64,000 bases of DNA from an uncultured Actinomycetes bacterium. Its GTDB lineage: Bacteria > Actinomycetota > Acidimicrobiia > Acidimicrobiales > RAAP-2. Positions within the stretch are counted from its first letter, which is position 1. The number at the start of each line of letters is the position of its first letter. Below are positions 19,053 through 27,223 of this stretch, piece after piece. The position numbers and the translations under genes were made by a program. Below the pieces are notes generated by a model. It had not been told where the DNA came from and searched no databases. It was given only the letters and a program-made list of their open reading frames with translations. The DNA is taken from positions 1 to 64,000 of the forward strand of contig CAITNF010000009.1 in NCBI GenBank assembly GCA_903893745.1. The letters run 5' to 3'.

Positions 19053-19894
19053 TGAGCGCCCCCTCACTAGTGATTTTGGCTGCTGGCCGCGCTCGTCGCT
19101 ACGGCGGGGTGAAGCAGCTCGCACCCGTTGGCAAACACGGCGAGGGCGTTATCGACCTCATTGCCTCGGACGCCTTTGACGCCGGTTTTGACGACATCGT
19201 GATTGTCATCAATCCAGATACCGGTCCCTTGATTCAAGAACACGTTGCGCGTCACTGGCCGCGCGAGCACAAGGTGAGTTTCGCGCTGCAACACGAGCTG
19301 CGTGGCACCGTCGACGCCGTGCTCGCGGCCGAGTCCAGTTTGGATACCTCGAGGCCGTTTGGTGTATCGAACGCCGACGACCTCTACGGACGAAGTTCGT
19401 TTATGAATCTCGGCCAGCACCTTCGCACGAGTGCGAACCACTGTCTCGTGGGCTTCGAACTTGATCGGGCACTCGTTGGTGAACTTCCGGTTTCGCGCGG
19501 AACGTGCGTCGCGGTTAATGGACACCTCACCGAGATCATCGAGCGACGCAACGTGCGGGCCACTCTCGATGGTTATCTAGCCGACGATGGGTTAGAGCCC
19601 GCCACCCTGCACCCCCACACGCTGGTCTCGATGAATCTCTGGGGCTTTCACCCGAGCATCCTGCCGCTGATGCACCAGGCGGTCGCCACCCACGATTTCA
19701 ACCAGTCGGCCGAGGTGCTGCTCCCCGTGTTCGTCGGTGGAATACTCCATCACACCCCAATGCGTTTTGACGTGCTGACGACTCCGTCGCGCTGCATTGG
19801 TGTCACCCACGCTGATGATCTCCCCTTGGCCCAAATGCTCGTACTCGAAGAGATCGCCAGTGGCTCGCGTCCCGAGCACGCCTTTTCTCGCTAA
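19049..19894 (+). CDS. Nucleotidyltransferase-fold protein (NTP_transferase family)
   Basis: About 281 residues. The N-terminal nucleotide-binding motif LVILAAGRARRYGGVKQLAPVG matches sugar-1-phosphate nucleotidyltransferases, and NADDLYGRSSF (near 108) supplies the metal-binding Asp. The substrate is unknown; the protein lacks the C-terminal left-handed helix of GlgC/RmlA-type enzymes. ATG 19049 overlaps the fabH stop (ATGA); ATG 19052 and GTG 19043 are alternatives. It converges on dnaE2 with a 22-bp gap. Confidence 0.78.
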   Translation: MMSAPSLVILAAGRARRYGGVKQLAPVGKHGEGVIDLIASDAFDAGFDDIVIVINPDTGPLIQEHVARHWPREHKVSFALQHELRGTVDAVLAAESSLDTSRPFGVSNADDLYGRSSFMNLGQHLRTSANHCLVGFELDRALVGELPVSRGTCVAVNGHLTEIIERRNVRATLDGYLADDGLEPATLHPHTLVSMNLWGFHPSILPLMHQAVATHDFNQSAEVLLPVFVGGILHHTPMRFDVLTTPSRCIGVTHADDLPLAQMLVLEEIASGSRPEHAFSR

Positions 19895-19916
19895 CGACGC
19901 GACGACGACAGACCGC

Positions 19917-22900
19917 TCAACGCCAATCTCTCGATAGGGTCACGTTGGCGAGGTGCAACGACTCAACGAACTCCGCAGCGAGAGCAACGCTACCTTGACC
20001 TCGCTGCAGTGAACCTCGAATAACCAGAGCGGGCGACGCGCGCGCGACCGATGACCAACGAGCCCACGCACCCTTTGAGAAAATAACGTTGACGTGACCC
20101 GTCTCGTCTTCGAGGTTGATAAACACGGCCCCATTCGCCGTTTCGGGATGCTGACGGTGCGTGACAACACCCGCCACCATCACCCGAGGACTCTCAATGC
20201 TGCCCAGGGCACTCGCCCGCGCAATACCTCGCTGATCAAGTTCATCGCGCAGTAGCGCAATGGCGGTGGCATCGGGCGTAAGACCCAGTGCCCACAGGTC
20301 GTCGGTGACCCGCTCCATTTCACTGGCCGCGGCGAGCTCGGGCGCAATGGAGCCCGTCACGATACCCGGAAGTCGGTCGGCGGTACTCTGCGCCGCGGCG
20401 CCGGCCTGCCAGGTCAGCGCCCGACGACTGACGGCGAAGCAGTCCATTGCCCCGGCCGCCGCGAGCACCTCGAGGTGCTGCTGCTGACAACCGGCGCGAC
20501 GCACGAGATCTTCGGCGTTCGACCAAGGGGCACCCGCCACAATTCGTGTGGCGAGGTCGGGACCAATGGAGCGAAGTGCGCCCAAACCAAGTCGCACGTC
20601 GGGTCGTTCGCGCGATCCCTCCAGCGTCGCACCCACCGCCGCAATATTTACGTCGGGTCGTAGTACTCGAACCCCGTGGCGTTGCGCGTCGGCGACGAGG
20701 CTCTGCGTCGACCAAAACCCGAGGGGCTGGGCGTTTAACAGTGACGCCAGAAAGGCCGCGGGATAGTGATACTTAATCCACGCCGAGCAGTAGACGAGGT
20801 GCGCGAACGATACCGAGTGCGATTCGGGGAAACCAAAATTCGCAAAAGCCGAGAGCGCGTCGAAGAGTTGGTCGGCCGATGAACCAGTGATGCCGTTTTG
20901 AGCCATACCGGCATAAAACCGACTCTTTAGTTTCATCATTCGAAGTTCGGAACGTTTCGCCGCCATGGCCTGACGTAGTTCGTCGGCCTCGGCCGGTGAA
21001 AAACCCGCAACGGCCACCGCCATCTCCATCAACTGTTCTTGAAAGAGCGGCACGCCCAAGGTGCGACGCAAGATTGGCTCAAGTCGAGGGTGGAGGTACG
21101 TGACTGGTTCGTCACCGCGACGTCGACGAATGTAGGGATTAACGGCGTTACCCTGAATGGGACCAGGACGAATCAGAGCTACTTCAATCACCAAGTCGTA
21201 AAAACAGCGCGGCTGCACTCTCGGCAGCGTCGCCATCTGCGCTCGCGATTCGACCTGAAAGACGCCCACGGTGTCCGCCTCACAGAGCAGGTCGTACACG
21301 GCATCTTCTTGCGGTAGTGATCCCAGATCAATGGTTACCCCATGAAACTCTCGGACCTGATCGACCGCTCGGTGCAACGCGTCAAGCATTCCCAGACCCA
21401 GCAGATCAAACTTGACAAGTCCAATGGCGGCACAATCATCCTTATCCCACTGCAGCACCGTGCGCCCCGGGGTGCGTCCCCATTCGACGGGACAGACCTC
21501 GAGTATTGGTCGATCACAGAGCACCATGCCCGCCGAATGAATCCCGAGGTGCCGTGGTCGATTGAGTAGTTCGGTCGCCATCGCCACAATCAGTGGTGGT
21601 GCCTCGGGACCGAGCGAGGCCATACTCTGGCGATCAACACAGTCACGCAGCGCATTCGCTTCGGTCTCGGAAAGACCAAACGCACGGGCCACGTCGCGCA
21701 ACGCCGATCGTGGTCGATACGTAATCACCGCCGCGACCTGAGCCGCGTGGCGCCGATCGTAACGTTCGTAGACGTACTGAATAACTTCTTCACGTCGCCC
21801 AGATTCAATATCTACGTCAATATCGGGCGGACCGTCACGAGCCGGTGAGAGGAACCGCTCGAAGAAGAGATTGAGCGCCACGGCGTCGGCGTTCGTAATA
21901 CCCAATGAGAAGCAGACCGCCGAGTTGGCCGCCGAACCACGGCCCTGGCAGTAGATGGTGTTCGCTCGGCAGAACTCGGTGATATCCCAGACCGTTAAGA
22001 AGTAGCCCGCAAAGCCGAGGTCCCCAATCACTTTCAGTTCGTGGTCAATCTGACGCCAGGCCCCGGTAACGCGCTCGGCGTCACGAGGCCCGTAGCGCTG
22101 GGTGGCGCCGCGCGTCACGAGCTGCTCGAGGTACGACTGCTCGTCAGTGCCGGCGGGCGTCGGGAATCTCGGTAGATTCGGTGCGACGAGGCGTAGGTCG
22201 AACGCCAGTGACGAGCCGAGCTCGCCCGCACGATCAACGACACCGGGCCAGCGAGCAAAGCGTTGGCGCTGTTCAGCGTCACTACGCAAGTGCGCCAGTG
22301 GTGACGCCGACGTCCATCCCTCCATCTCGTCCAGGGTGGCGCGAGCGCGAATCGCCGAGAGCACGGTGGCTCGCGCAAAGGCGTCGGGGGTGGCGTAGTG
22401 CACGTTGCCCGTCGCCACCACGTCAACGCCGTAGCGAACCGCCAGGTGGGCCAGGGCGTCATTACGCGCCACGTCCTCGGCCATGCCGTGGTCCCAGAGC
22501 TCGACGGCGAAATTCTCTCGCCCCACCGCGTCAACGAGTCGCTCTAATTCGCGTTGGGCGGCTCGTGGTCCCTCGGCTACGAGCGCGCGCGTCAGCGGCC
22601 CCTTACGACAGCCACTGAGTAGCAACCACTCACTCGCGTGCGCCGCGAGATCGGCGAGCGTGAATCGTGCCACACCCTTTTCTCCCCGAGCCAGGTGCCC
22701 CTCGCCCAGCATCATCGACAGGCGCCGATACCCCTCGGGCGAACGAGCCAGCACCACGAGGTGCTCACCGGCGGGGTCGCGCACTCCCACCCGGTCATCG
22801 TCACCGTGCAGGGTAATCTCGGCTCCAAATACCGTCGCGAGACCAAAGGCGCGGGCCGCCTCGGCGAAGCGCACCACCCCGTAAAGACCCTGGTGATCAG

Positions 22901-23018
22901 TGAGAGCCAGACCCGCGAGCTCGAGTCGGGCCGCCTCGGCAACCAACTCCTCTGGGTCACTCGCCCCGTCAAGAAAACTAAAACCCGAGTGCGCGTGTAG
23001 TTCAACGTACTGCGCCAT
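19917..23018 (-). CDS. dnaE2: Error-prone DNA polymerase III alpha subunit DnaE2 (ImuC)
   Basis: Translesion polymerase of the SOS mutasome, 1033 residues. The PHP domain starts at once (YVELHAHSGFSFLDGASDP) with TDHQGLYG following. The palm catalytic motif PPDIDVDIES carries two metal-binding Asp, and FDLLGLGMLDAL near 560 contains the third. The C-terminal OB domain ends with NVIFSKGAW-type segments; the tau-binding tail of replicative DnaE is absent, as in DnaE2. ATG 23018 shares one base with the imuB stop; the longer frame to 23150 lies within imuB and is rejected. Confidence 0.96.
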   Translation of the reverse strand: MAQYVELHAHSGFSFLDGASDPEELVAEAARLELAGLALTDHQGLYGVVRFAEAARAFGLATVFGAEITLHGDDDRVGVRDPAGEHLVVLARSPEGYRRLSMMLGEGHLARGEKGVARFTLADLAAHASEWLLLSGCRKGPLTRALVAEGPRAAQRELERLVDAVGRENFAVELWDHGMAEDVARNDALAHLAVRYGVDVVATGNVHYATPDAFARATVLSAIRARATLDEMEGWTSASPLAHLRSDAEQRQRFARWPGVVDRAGELGSSLAFDLRLVAPNLPRFPTPAGTDEQSYLEQLVTRGATQRYGPRDAERVTGAWRQIDHELKVIGDLGFAGYFLTVWDITEFCRANTIYCQGRGSAANSAVCFSLGITNADAVALNLFFERFLSPARDGPPDIDVDIESGRREEVIQYVYERYDRRHAAQVAAVITYRPRSALRDVARAFGLSETEANALRDCVDRQSMASLGPEAPPLIVAMATELLNRPRHLGIHSAGMVLCDRPILEVCPVEWGRTPGRTVLQWDKDDCAAIGLVKFDLLGLGMLDALHRAVDQVREFHGVTIDLGSLPQEDAVYDLLCEADTVGVFQVESRAQMATLPRVQPRCFYDLVIEVALIRPGPIQGNAVNPYIRRRRGDEPVTYLHPRLEPILRRTLGVPLFQEQLMEMAVAVAGFSPAEADELRQAMAAKRSELRMMKLKSRFYAGMAQNGITGSSADQLFDALSAFANFGFPESHSVSFAHLVYCSAWIKYHYPAAFLASLLNAQPLGFWSTQSLVADAQRHGVRVLRPDVNIAAVGATLEGSRERPDVRLGLGALRSIGPDLATRIVAGAPWSNAEDLVRRAGCQQQHLEVLAAAGAMDCFAVSRRALTWQAGAAAQSTADRLPGIVTGSIAPELAAASEMERVTDDLWALGLTPDATAIALLRDELDQRGIARASALGSIESPRVMVAGVVTHRQHPETANGAVFINLEDETGHVNVIFSKGAWARWSSVARASPALVIRGSLQRGQGSVALAAEFVESLHLANVTLSRDWR

Positions 23019-24097
23019 CAGTCGTAGATCCCCACGAGTTGCCACTTCCCCGCCTCGGCACACAACAGCACGGCCTGACCCGAATCGAGCACCACTTGTA
23101 GATGAGCTCGACGTCGCGCAAGCGCCCACCAGCGCTCCACCGTGGGCCAAGGGCCGGCGTACCAGAGCACGTCGTGTGGTGAGCGACTCGAGAACAGTAC
23201 TGACGTGGGCTCGGTGTTCAGTGAACCTCTCGCGTCAACACGCACCGACACGTCACCCTTACCGCGTACGCGCACGGCGACTGGATGCGCGAGCGTCGTC
23301 GCCGGTGAGGGCGTACCGAGTTGACCCGGCCACGGTGCCGCGTCCACTCGTCGAGCTAACGGTGAGCCCCACGGCACGAGGGTTGCGCGGTCCTGCGGTA
23401 GGCGTCCGCCACACAGGGTGGCCACCACCACCGCGTCGGGGCCCAAACGTCGTCGTACCCGGTGCGCGGCCGCCTCGGCCCGCTCGTCACCGGCTCCGCG
23501 CTGGCCAAAAAATCCAATCTGTTCATCACGCGGGGCACTCTCACCACGTAGCCGCGAGAGACGTTCGCCGAGACGCGGGTCGCGCTGGCTGGGAAGTTCT
23601 GACAGCTCGCCACGCGCGACCCGATGTAGTTGACACGCGTGACGATTGAACCGCTCGGCGACGCGAGCGGGTGCGAGGTCGGCGAATGAACCAACCGTGT
23701 GCAGTCCGAGTCGACGACCAACCGTCGCCAGGTCGCGACGACCGAGCACGTCAAGTGACTGAGCCCGTCGAAACTGATCGCTCTCACCAGGAGCGAGCAC
23801 CACATTCGCACGCGCCGCGAGTTCGCCACAGAAGAGTCCCTCCCCAATTCCGAGTGCCGGTTCGTATCCCACAACGTCACGTACCGTGGCGCGAACCGCG
23901 TCAAGTACTGCCCACTCGCCACCGAAGAAACGACTCGGCCCGCGCACGGGCAAGGCGTAGAGACCTAGTCGTACCAACTCAGTAAAGGGGCACAGTACGT
24001 AAAGTGCGTCCAGCAGCGCGAGCGAATGACGCAACGTCGCGCCGTCGGGCGACTCGCTCGCCAGCGGATCAACTCCAATAACGAGTAGTCGCTCCAT
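23018..24097 (-). CDS. imuB: ImuB: catalytically inactive Y-family polymerase homolog, strongly shortened
   Basis: Adapter that links DnaE2 to the sliding clamp in the mutasome. Only 359 residues against about 500 in typical actinobacterial ImuB. The early palm/fingers part (segment rich in ACSPxARxEG in relatives) is missing; the homologous part begins at LVRLGLYALPVRGPSRFFGG (41-60) and runs through the HhH-like region (SLDVLGRRDLATVGRRLGL, 114-132). Almost no little-finger domain follows. QIGFFG at 193-198 fits the beta-clamp-binding motif (QLPLWG in mycobacterial ImuB). The C-terminal region with LVPWGSPL is kept. It is coupled to both neighbours by 1-base overlaps. Confidence 0.85.
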   Translation of the reverse strand: MERLLVIGVDPLASESPDGATLRHSLALLDALYVLCPFTELVRLGLYALPVRGPSRFFGGEWAVLDAVRATVRDVVGYEPALGIGEGLFCGELAARANVVLAPGESDQFRRAQSLDVLGRRDLATVGRRLGLHTVGSFADLAPARVAERFNRHACQLHRVARGELSELPSQRDPRLGERLSRLRGESAPRDEQIGFFGQRGAGDERAEAAAHRVRRRLGPDAVVVATLCGGRLPQDRATLVPWGSPLARRVDAAPWPGQLGTPSPATTLAHPVAVRVRGKGDVSVRVDARGSLNTEPTSVLFSSRSPHDVLWYAGPWPTVERWWALARRRAHLQVVLDSGQAVLLCAEAGKWQLVGIYD

Positions 24098-24756
24098 TAA
24101 CGCACCGCCACTCGCCCACGTCGATTCGGCAGTAGTACAACGTGCTCACCGGCGTGCGCCACCGCGCCACGTCCACTCACGCGAACGGTGGCACTACGAC
24201 ATTCGAGTCGTGACGAAACCTCCCAGCGTGACGACGTAACGTCAAAGGAGAGGTCGGCGGGTAGCGGCCACGGCGACGTGGGTTCGCTAAGCATGATTAA
24301 TACCGCACTGCGTTCACGCACACGATCCGCTAGCCGACGCGCGACCCCGTGTGCGACTCGCGACGGTGGTCGCACGACCAGTAGATCAACACCGTCGAGC
24401 AGATCGGCGGCAGACTCGGCCCACGCACCACGAGGTCGCGGCACGAAGAGTACGCGGCGCAGATCAACTCCCAAGTCGGCAATGGCTACCACTCCCGGAT
24501 CGTCGACGCCCACCACCGCAGCCCAGTAACCCTGAGTGCTGGCTTCGCTCACGAGGCTGAGGGCCAAACTCAGTCCCCCCAATCCCGCAGCGGACTGCAC
24601 CACGACCGTCGAGCCCCGACGCAGCCCGCCAGCGGGCACCACGTCACACCAGGGCTCGGTGAGTGGCAATAGACGGCTACCCGCTAGAGCTACGGGGCGA
24701 AGGCGCGCCGCGAGTTCAGTAGGCACTGGTGGTCGTTTTGGCGAAAAAGCGAACAT
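24097..24756 (-). CDS. imuA': ImuA'-like RecA-fold mutasome accessory protein
   Basis: 219 residues if started at ATG 24756, which lies inside the LexA box; TTG 24795 is an upstream alternative. RecA-like fold with a degenerate P-loop (QSAAGLGGLSLALSL instead of GxxxxGKT), a Walker B-like hydrophobic strand VDLLVVRPPSR, and the conserved DVVPAGGLRRGSTVVV lead-in. ImuA' is required for damage-induced mutagenesis with ImuB and DnaE2. The stop overlaps the imuB ATG by one base. Low similarity to well-studied homologs is expected for this family; gene order makes the call firm. Confidence 0.85.
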   Translation of the reverse strand: MFAFSPKRPPVPTELAARLRPVALAGSRLLPLTEPWCDVVPAGGLRRGSTVVVQSAAGLGGLSLALSLVSEASTQGYWAAVVGVDDPGVVAIADLGVDLRRVLFVPRPRGAWAESAADLLDGVDLLVVRPPSRVAHGVARRLADRVRERSAVLIMLSEPTSPWPLPADLSFDVTSSRWEVSSRLECRSATVRVSGRGAVAHAGEHVVLLPNRRGRVAVR

Positions 24757-24762
24757 ACGTTC
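24751..24762. promoter_or_regulatory. LexA/SOS box (GAAC-N4-GTTC)
   Basis: GAACATACGTTC, flanked by C and G, is a full match to the Gram-positive Cheo box CGAACRNRYGTTYG. It overlaps the ATG of imuA' and lies 66 bp before the divergent SRAP gene, so one operator could control both. A TACTCT -10-like box on the minus strand (24765-24770) is directly adjacent, so bound LexA would block the imuA' transcription start. Confidence 0.88.
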
Positions 24763-24827
24763 GTAAGAGTAGTCACTCCCCGTGACGCTCGCCAACGGCT
24801 CGTACGCTCGAAGGAGAAAGGAGTCCC

Positions 24828-25535
24828 GTGTGCGGTCGCGTCACCCTCTTTAGTCCCCCCGCTCGGCTGGCCCGGCTTCTCGAAGCCGGCCTCGCTGCGG
24901 GTATTGAACCCGAAGGACACCCGAGCTGGAATATTGGACCCCAGCAACGGCTCTTCGCGGTGACGGCACCCGAGGCGACTCGAGTCCTCGACCGCTATCG
25001 GTGGGGTCTGCTGCCCAGTTGGGCGAAGGACCCCTCAATCTCGAACCGGCTCTTCAACGCGCGCGCCGAAACCGTCGCGGAGAAACCTTCCTTTCGTAGC
25101 GCCTTTGCGAAGCGACCCTGCGTAATTCCCGTGGACGGTTTCTACGAGTGGGATCACCGACCCGGACAACCCAAGCAGCCCCACTACTTCACCCGCGTGG
25201 ATGGCGAGCCCGTACTCTTCGCGGGACTTTGGGAGCGCTGGCACAACCCCGAAGACCCCGAGGATGCACCTCCCGTCCAGACCTGCACCATCATCACCAC
25301 GACACCGAGCGTAGATATAGAAGCGTTGCACGATCGCATGCCCGTCGTCCTCGAAAGTGCGGACGTGGCGCAGTGGCTCAACATCCAGCAGTACGGACCT
25401 GATGAGCGAATGCTCCTCTTACGTCCCGCGCCGAAGGGAACGCTCACTCACTACGGCGTTGGTGGGGCAGTCGGATCAATCAAGAACAACGGCGCAGAGT
25501 TGATTGCTCGAGTCGAGCCGCAGTCGCTCTTTTAG
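24828..25535 (+). CDS. SOS response-associated peptidase family protein (SRAP/YedK/HMCES)
   Basis: Forms a covalent thiazolidine link with abasic sites in single-stranded DNA. 235 residues beginning MCGR, so Cys2 becomes the reactive N-terminal residue after Met removal. Active-site motifs are SNRLFNARAET (near 70), VDGFYEW (near 105) and HDRMPVVL (near 170). The GTG is preceded by AAGGAGAAAGGAG; a TACGCT -10-like box is at 24803-24808. It is divergent from the imuA'-imuB-dnaE2 operon across a perfect LexA box, in line with its SOS association. Confidence 0.95.
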   Translation: MCGRVTLFSPPARLARLLEAGLAAGIEPEGHPSWNIGPQQRLFAVTAPEATRVLDRYRWGLLPSWAKDPSISNRLFNARAETVAEKPSFRSAFAKRPCVIPVDGFYEWDHRPGQPKQPHYFTRVDGEPVLFAGLWERWHNPEDPEDAPPVQTCTIITTTPSVDIEALHDRMPVVLESADVAQWLNIQQYGPDERMLLLRPAPKGTLTHYGVGGAVGSIKNNGAELIARVEPQSLF

Positions 25536-25540
25536 ACCCT

Positions 25541-25594
25541 AAAAAGTCGAAAACCCCGAGTGACCAGTGAGCAAGCTCCCCAGCCCCTCGGGGT
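25541..25594 (-). terminator. Intrinsic terminator of the RNA candidate
   Basis: On the minus strand ACCCCGAG (25587-25594) pairs with CTCGGGGT (25553-25560), with a smaller GAGC/GCTC hairpin in the loop, followed by TTTTCGACTTTTT. The U-rich tail is on the minus strand, so it serves the upstream minus-strand RNA rather than the SRAP gene. Confidence 0.6.
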
Positions 25595-25781
25595 CTCCGA
25601 AGGCGCGCTATCCGTTGGCCCGTGTCGGACAGGCCACCGTGTAACGGCGTGTTGTTTACGCCATTTGCCGTACGAACCGCGGACCGAACTCCGCTGCCCG
25701 GTGAGTGGCTCCGTTCCTCTTGCGAGGTCCCTTACCCCTCCGTTTTCCTCACCTCTCGGCTTGGTCAATCGTCGGCAGGTA
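25541..25781 (-). ncRNA. Candidate structured non-coding RNA (about 240 nt, unidentified)
   Basis: Read on the minus strand, this stretch folds into an ordered series of helices: GGTGAG/CTCACC (25748-25753 with 25700-25705) closing a domain that holds CCTC-GCAA-GAGG, a GNRA tetraloop hairpin (25716-25727); GCGGA-6-TCCGC (25679-25694); GGCGT-7-ACGCC (25646-25662); CCGTT..AACGG with an inner GGCC/GGCC stem (25612-25647, sharing two bases with the previous hairpin); and a 3' intrinsic terminator. A TAGTTT -10-like box (25788-25793) would start the RNA near 25781. It does not match RNase P RNA, tmRNA or SRP RNA as I know them. No convincing protein lies on either strand here. Confidence 0.5.
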
Positions 25782-25794
25782 CTGCGTAAACTAC

Positions 25795-26170
25795 GAGCAT
25801 CACTGTGCCAGAGTTCCAGCTCGCACGTGGGGCCAAAAGGGGAAATCAGAAACTTTTACCCAGAGTTGGATGGCCTTATCCACCGGTTTATTGATCACAA
25901 TCGACGTAATCAACCAGAAAACAGCATCTTTCCCACAGGAGTACCAAGTCCCCCTCGACGCAACTCGCTAACTCGCACAGCCACCGAGTCCTCCACGGCA
26001 AAGTTCGAACCCATGAGACTGCCCTGGCGGCCAGCGAGGGTACCTCTTGACAAGAGATCATCCGAAGGGCGGTACTTGAGCGCTCACGAATGAAAGACCG
26101 TGACAATCGTGGGATGGAACGCTGACACCCCAGGATGTCTAATTTGTCGAGACCTGTTTAGCCCACTCGG
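25795..26170. other. Gene-poor stretch between the RNA candidate and tRNA-Ala
   Basis: About 375 bp without a recognisable product. A 72-codon minus-strand frame (25888-26106) and a 177-codon plus-strand frame (25560-26093) have no domain or motif and look like chance openings. Near 26120-26136 a small GACATCC/GGGTGTC inverted repeat could end the tRNA transcript. The stretch may be a decayed gene or further non-coding RNA. Confidence 0.3.
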
Positions 26171-26243
26171 TGGAGGTGATGGGATTCGAACCCACTACCT
26201 CTTCATTGCGAACGAAGCGCTCTGCCAATTGAGCTACACCCCC
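26171..26243 (-). tRNA. tRNA-Ala(CGC)
   Basis: 73 nt on the minus strand with a full cloverleaf: acceptor GGGGGTG/CACCTCC, D arm GCTC/GAGC, anticodon loop TTCGCAA (anticodon CGC, reading GCG), T arm with GTTCGAAT, discriminator A. CCA is not encoded. It lies just after the SepX/GlpR-like gene on the same strand. Confidence 0.95.
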
Positions 26244-26258
26244 GAAGGAATAAATAGT

Positions 26259-27149
26259 TTAGCCCAGTGCGTATTGTGCGGTACTGTCGCGACGCCACTG
26301 CCCATTGGAGCTCGGATCGTAAAACTCCGACACGAACCCATCGCCAGCCTGCTGGTACTGCGTGGCGGGTAGTTCATTGTGGTACAAAACCATTGGCTCA
26401 TCGTCTTCGTACTCGGGCTCGAATCGCTCAGCGCGGTAACGATCGAGTGGCTCAATAGTTGCCAGACGCGAACTCCTCATCGGAATTCGAATCCCCAATG
26501 ACGTTTCTTTCAGGTAGCCCTGACTGACGGCGAGTAGTGCGAGCGCCACGTAGCCTGCTACGAGAATCCAGGTGACGACCGCCAAATCAACGAGCGGCGA
26601 AAACCCCGTGCCCAGTCCTAAGGCTGTGATGACAATCGTGGCCAGGATGAGGCGAGAGAAAATAACTCGTCGTCGCGCCGCCATTGCGCGTCGCCGTGGC
26701 TGCGTGTACGGAGCCGACACACCTTGCGAGGGAATCGCCGAATACGCGGCGACGTATCGATTCGCCGTCGCGACCGGAGCACGCTCAACCGATACCTCGT
26801 CGTAGTCGTAGTTATCATTCCAGTCATCCCACGTGGCACGACTTTCGAGTGACCGGTAGGTATCGTCGTCCTGCACTACCTGCAAGCGAGCGCGGCGATC
26901 TTCGTAGACGACTGGGGGAATCTGCGCAGCGGGGGTGGACTCTGGGTAACCAGTGGCGTAGGGGCGGTCGTACTCATCATTGGGGTCAAGTCGAAAGGCC
27001 GGCTCGACGATGTGCTCTTTCGCACTCATTCGCCGGTGTTCTTCGTGGAAGGACTCGATCGAACGTTGGGTTCCATTTTCACGCGATCGACGCACCATAA
27101 AGGGCAAGAGCAGTGCCCCCCATACGAGTGCGACTATAAGGAGAATCAC
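26259..27149 (-). CDS. SepX/GlpR-like actinobacterial divisome membrane protein
   Basis: 296 residues. A single N-terminal transmembrane segment (LLIVALVWGALLLPFMV) is followed by basic RRSRENGTQRSIESFHEEHRR, the pattern at the start of SepX/GlpR proteins (WxxYLxPMWVRR...RSVDRFS). A long acidic, Tyr/Pro-rich linker follows (about 45-150), then RRRAMAARRRVIFSRL and two more hydrophobic segments (about 163-215), then an acidic tail. SepX/GlpR proteins act at septa with FtsZ partners. The GTG start is preceded by a GGGGGA site. Assignment rests on architecture and N-terminal similarity. Confidence 0.65.
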   Translation of the reverse strand: MILLIVALVWGALLLPFMVRRSRENGTQRSIESFHEEHRRMSAKEHIVEPAFRLDPNDEYDRPYATGYPESTPAAQIPPVVYEDRRARLQVVQDDDTYRSLESRATWDDWNDNYDYDEVSVERAPVATANRYVAAYSAIPSQGVSAPYTQPRRRAMAARRRVIFSRLILATIVITALGLGTGFSPLVDLAVVTWILVAGYVALALLAVSQGYLKETSLGIRIPMRSSRLATIEPLDRYRAERFEPEYEDDEPMVLYHNELPATQYQQAGDGFVSEFYDPSSNGQWRRDSTAQYALG

Positions 27150-27223
27150 TGGTCATTCCCCCGGAAAACGTTGCGTGACATTGAGCCCAAATCTACATCT
27201 ACCTTTCAGTAAACTGGTGGATA

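Noticed and set aside
19917-23150. DnaE2 start at 23150
   Set aside because: The extra 44 residues lie within imuB in another frame; the PHP domain begins directly at ATG 23018.
25541-25781. RNase P RNA or tmRNA as identity of the RNA candidate
   Set aside because: The GAGGAAAGTCCGG and ACAGAAA cores of RNase P RNA, and the tag-peptide frame and tRNA-like ends of tmRNA, are absent.
25560-26093. 177-codon plus-strand open frame
   Set aside because: Pro/Arg/Ser-rich without motif, and antisense to the structured RNA candidate; better explained as a chance opening in GC-rich structured DNA.
26100-26372. 90-codon plus-strand frame containing GDGIRTHYLFIANEALCQLSY
   Set aside because: This is the well-known false peptide made by translating the antisense strand of a tRNA, here tRNA-Ala.
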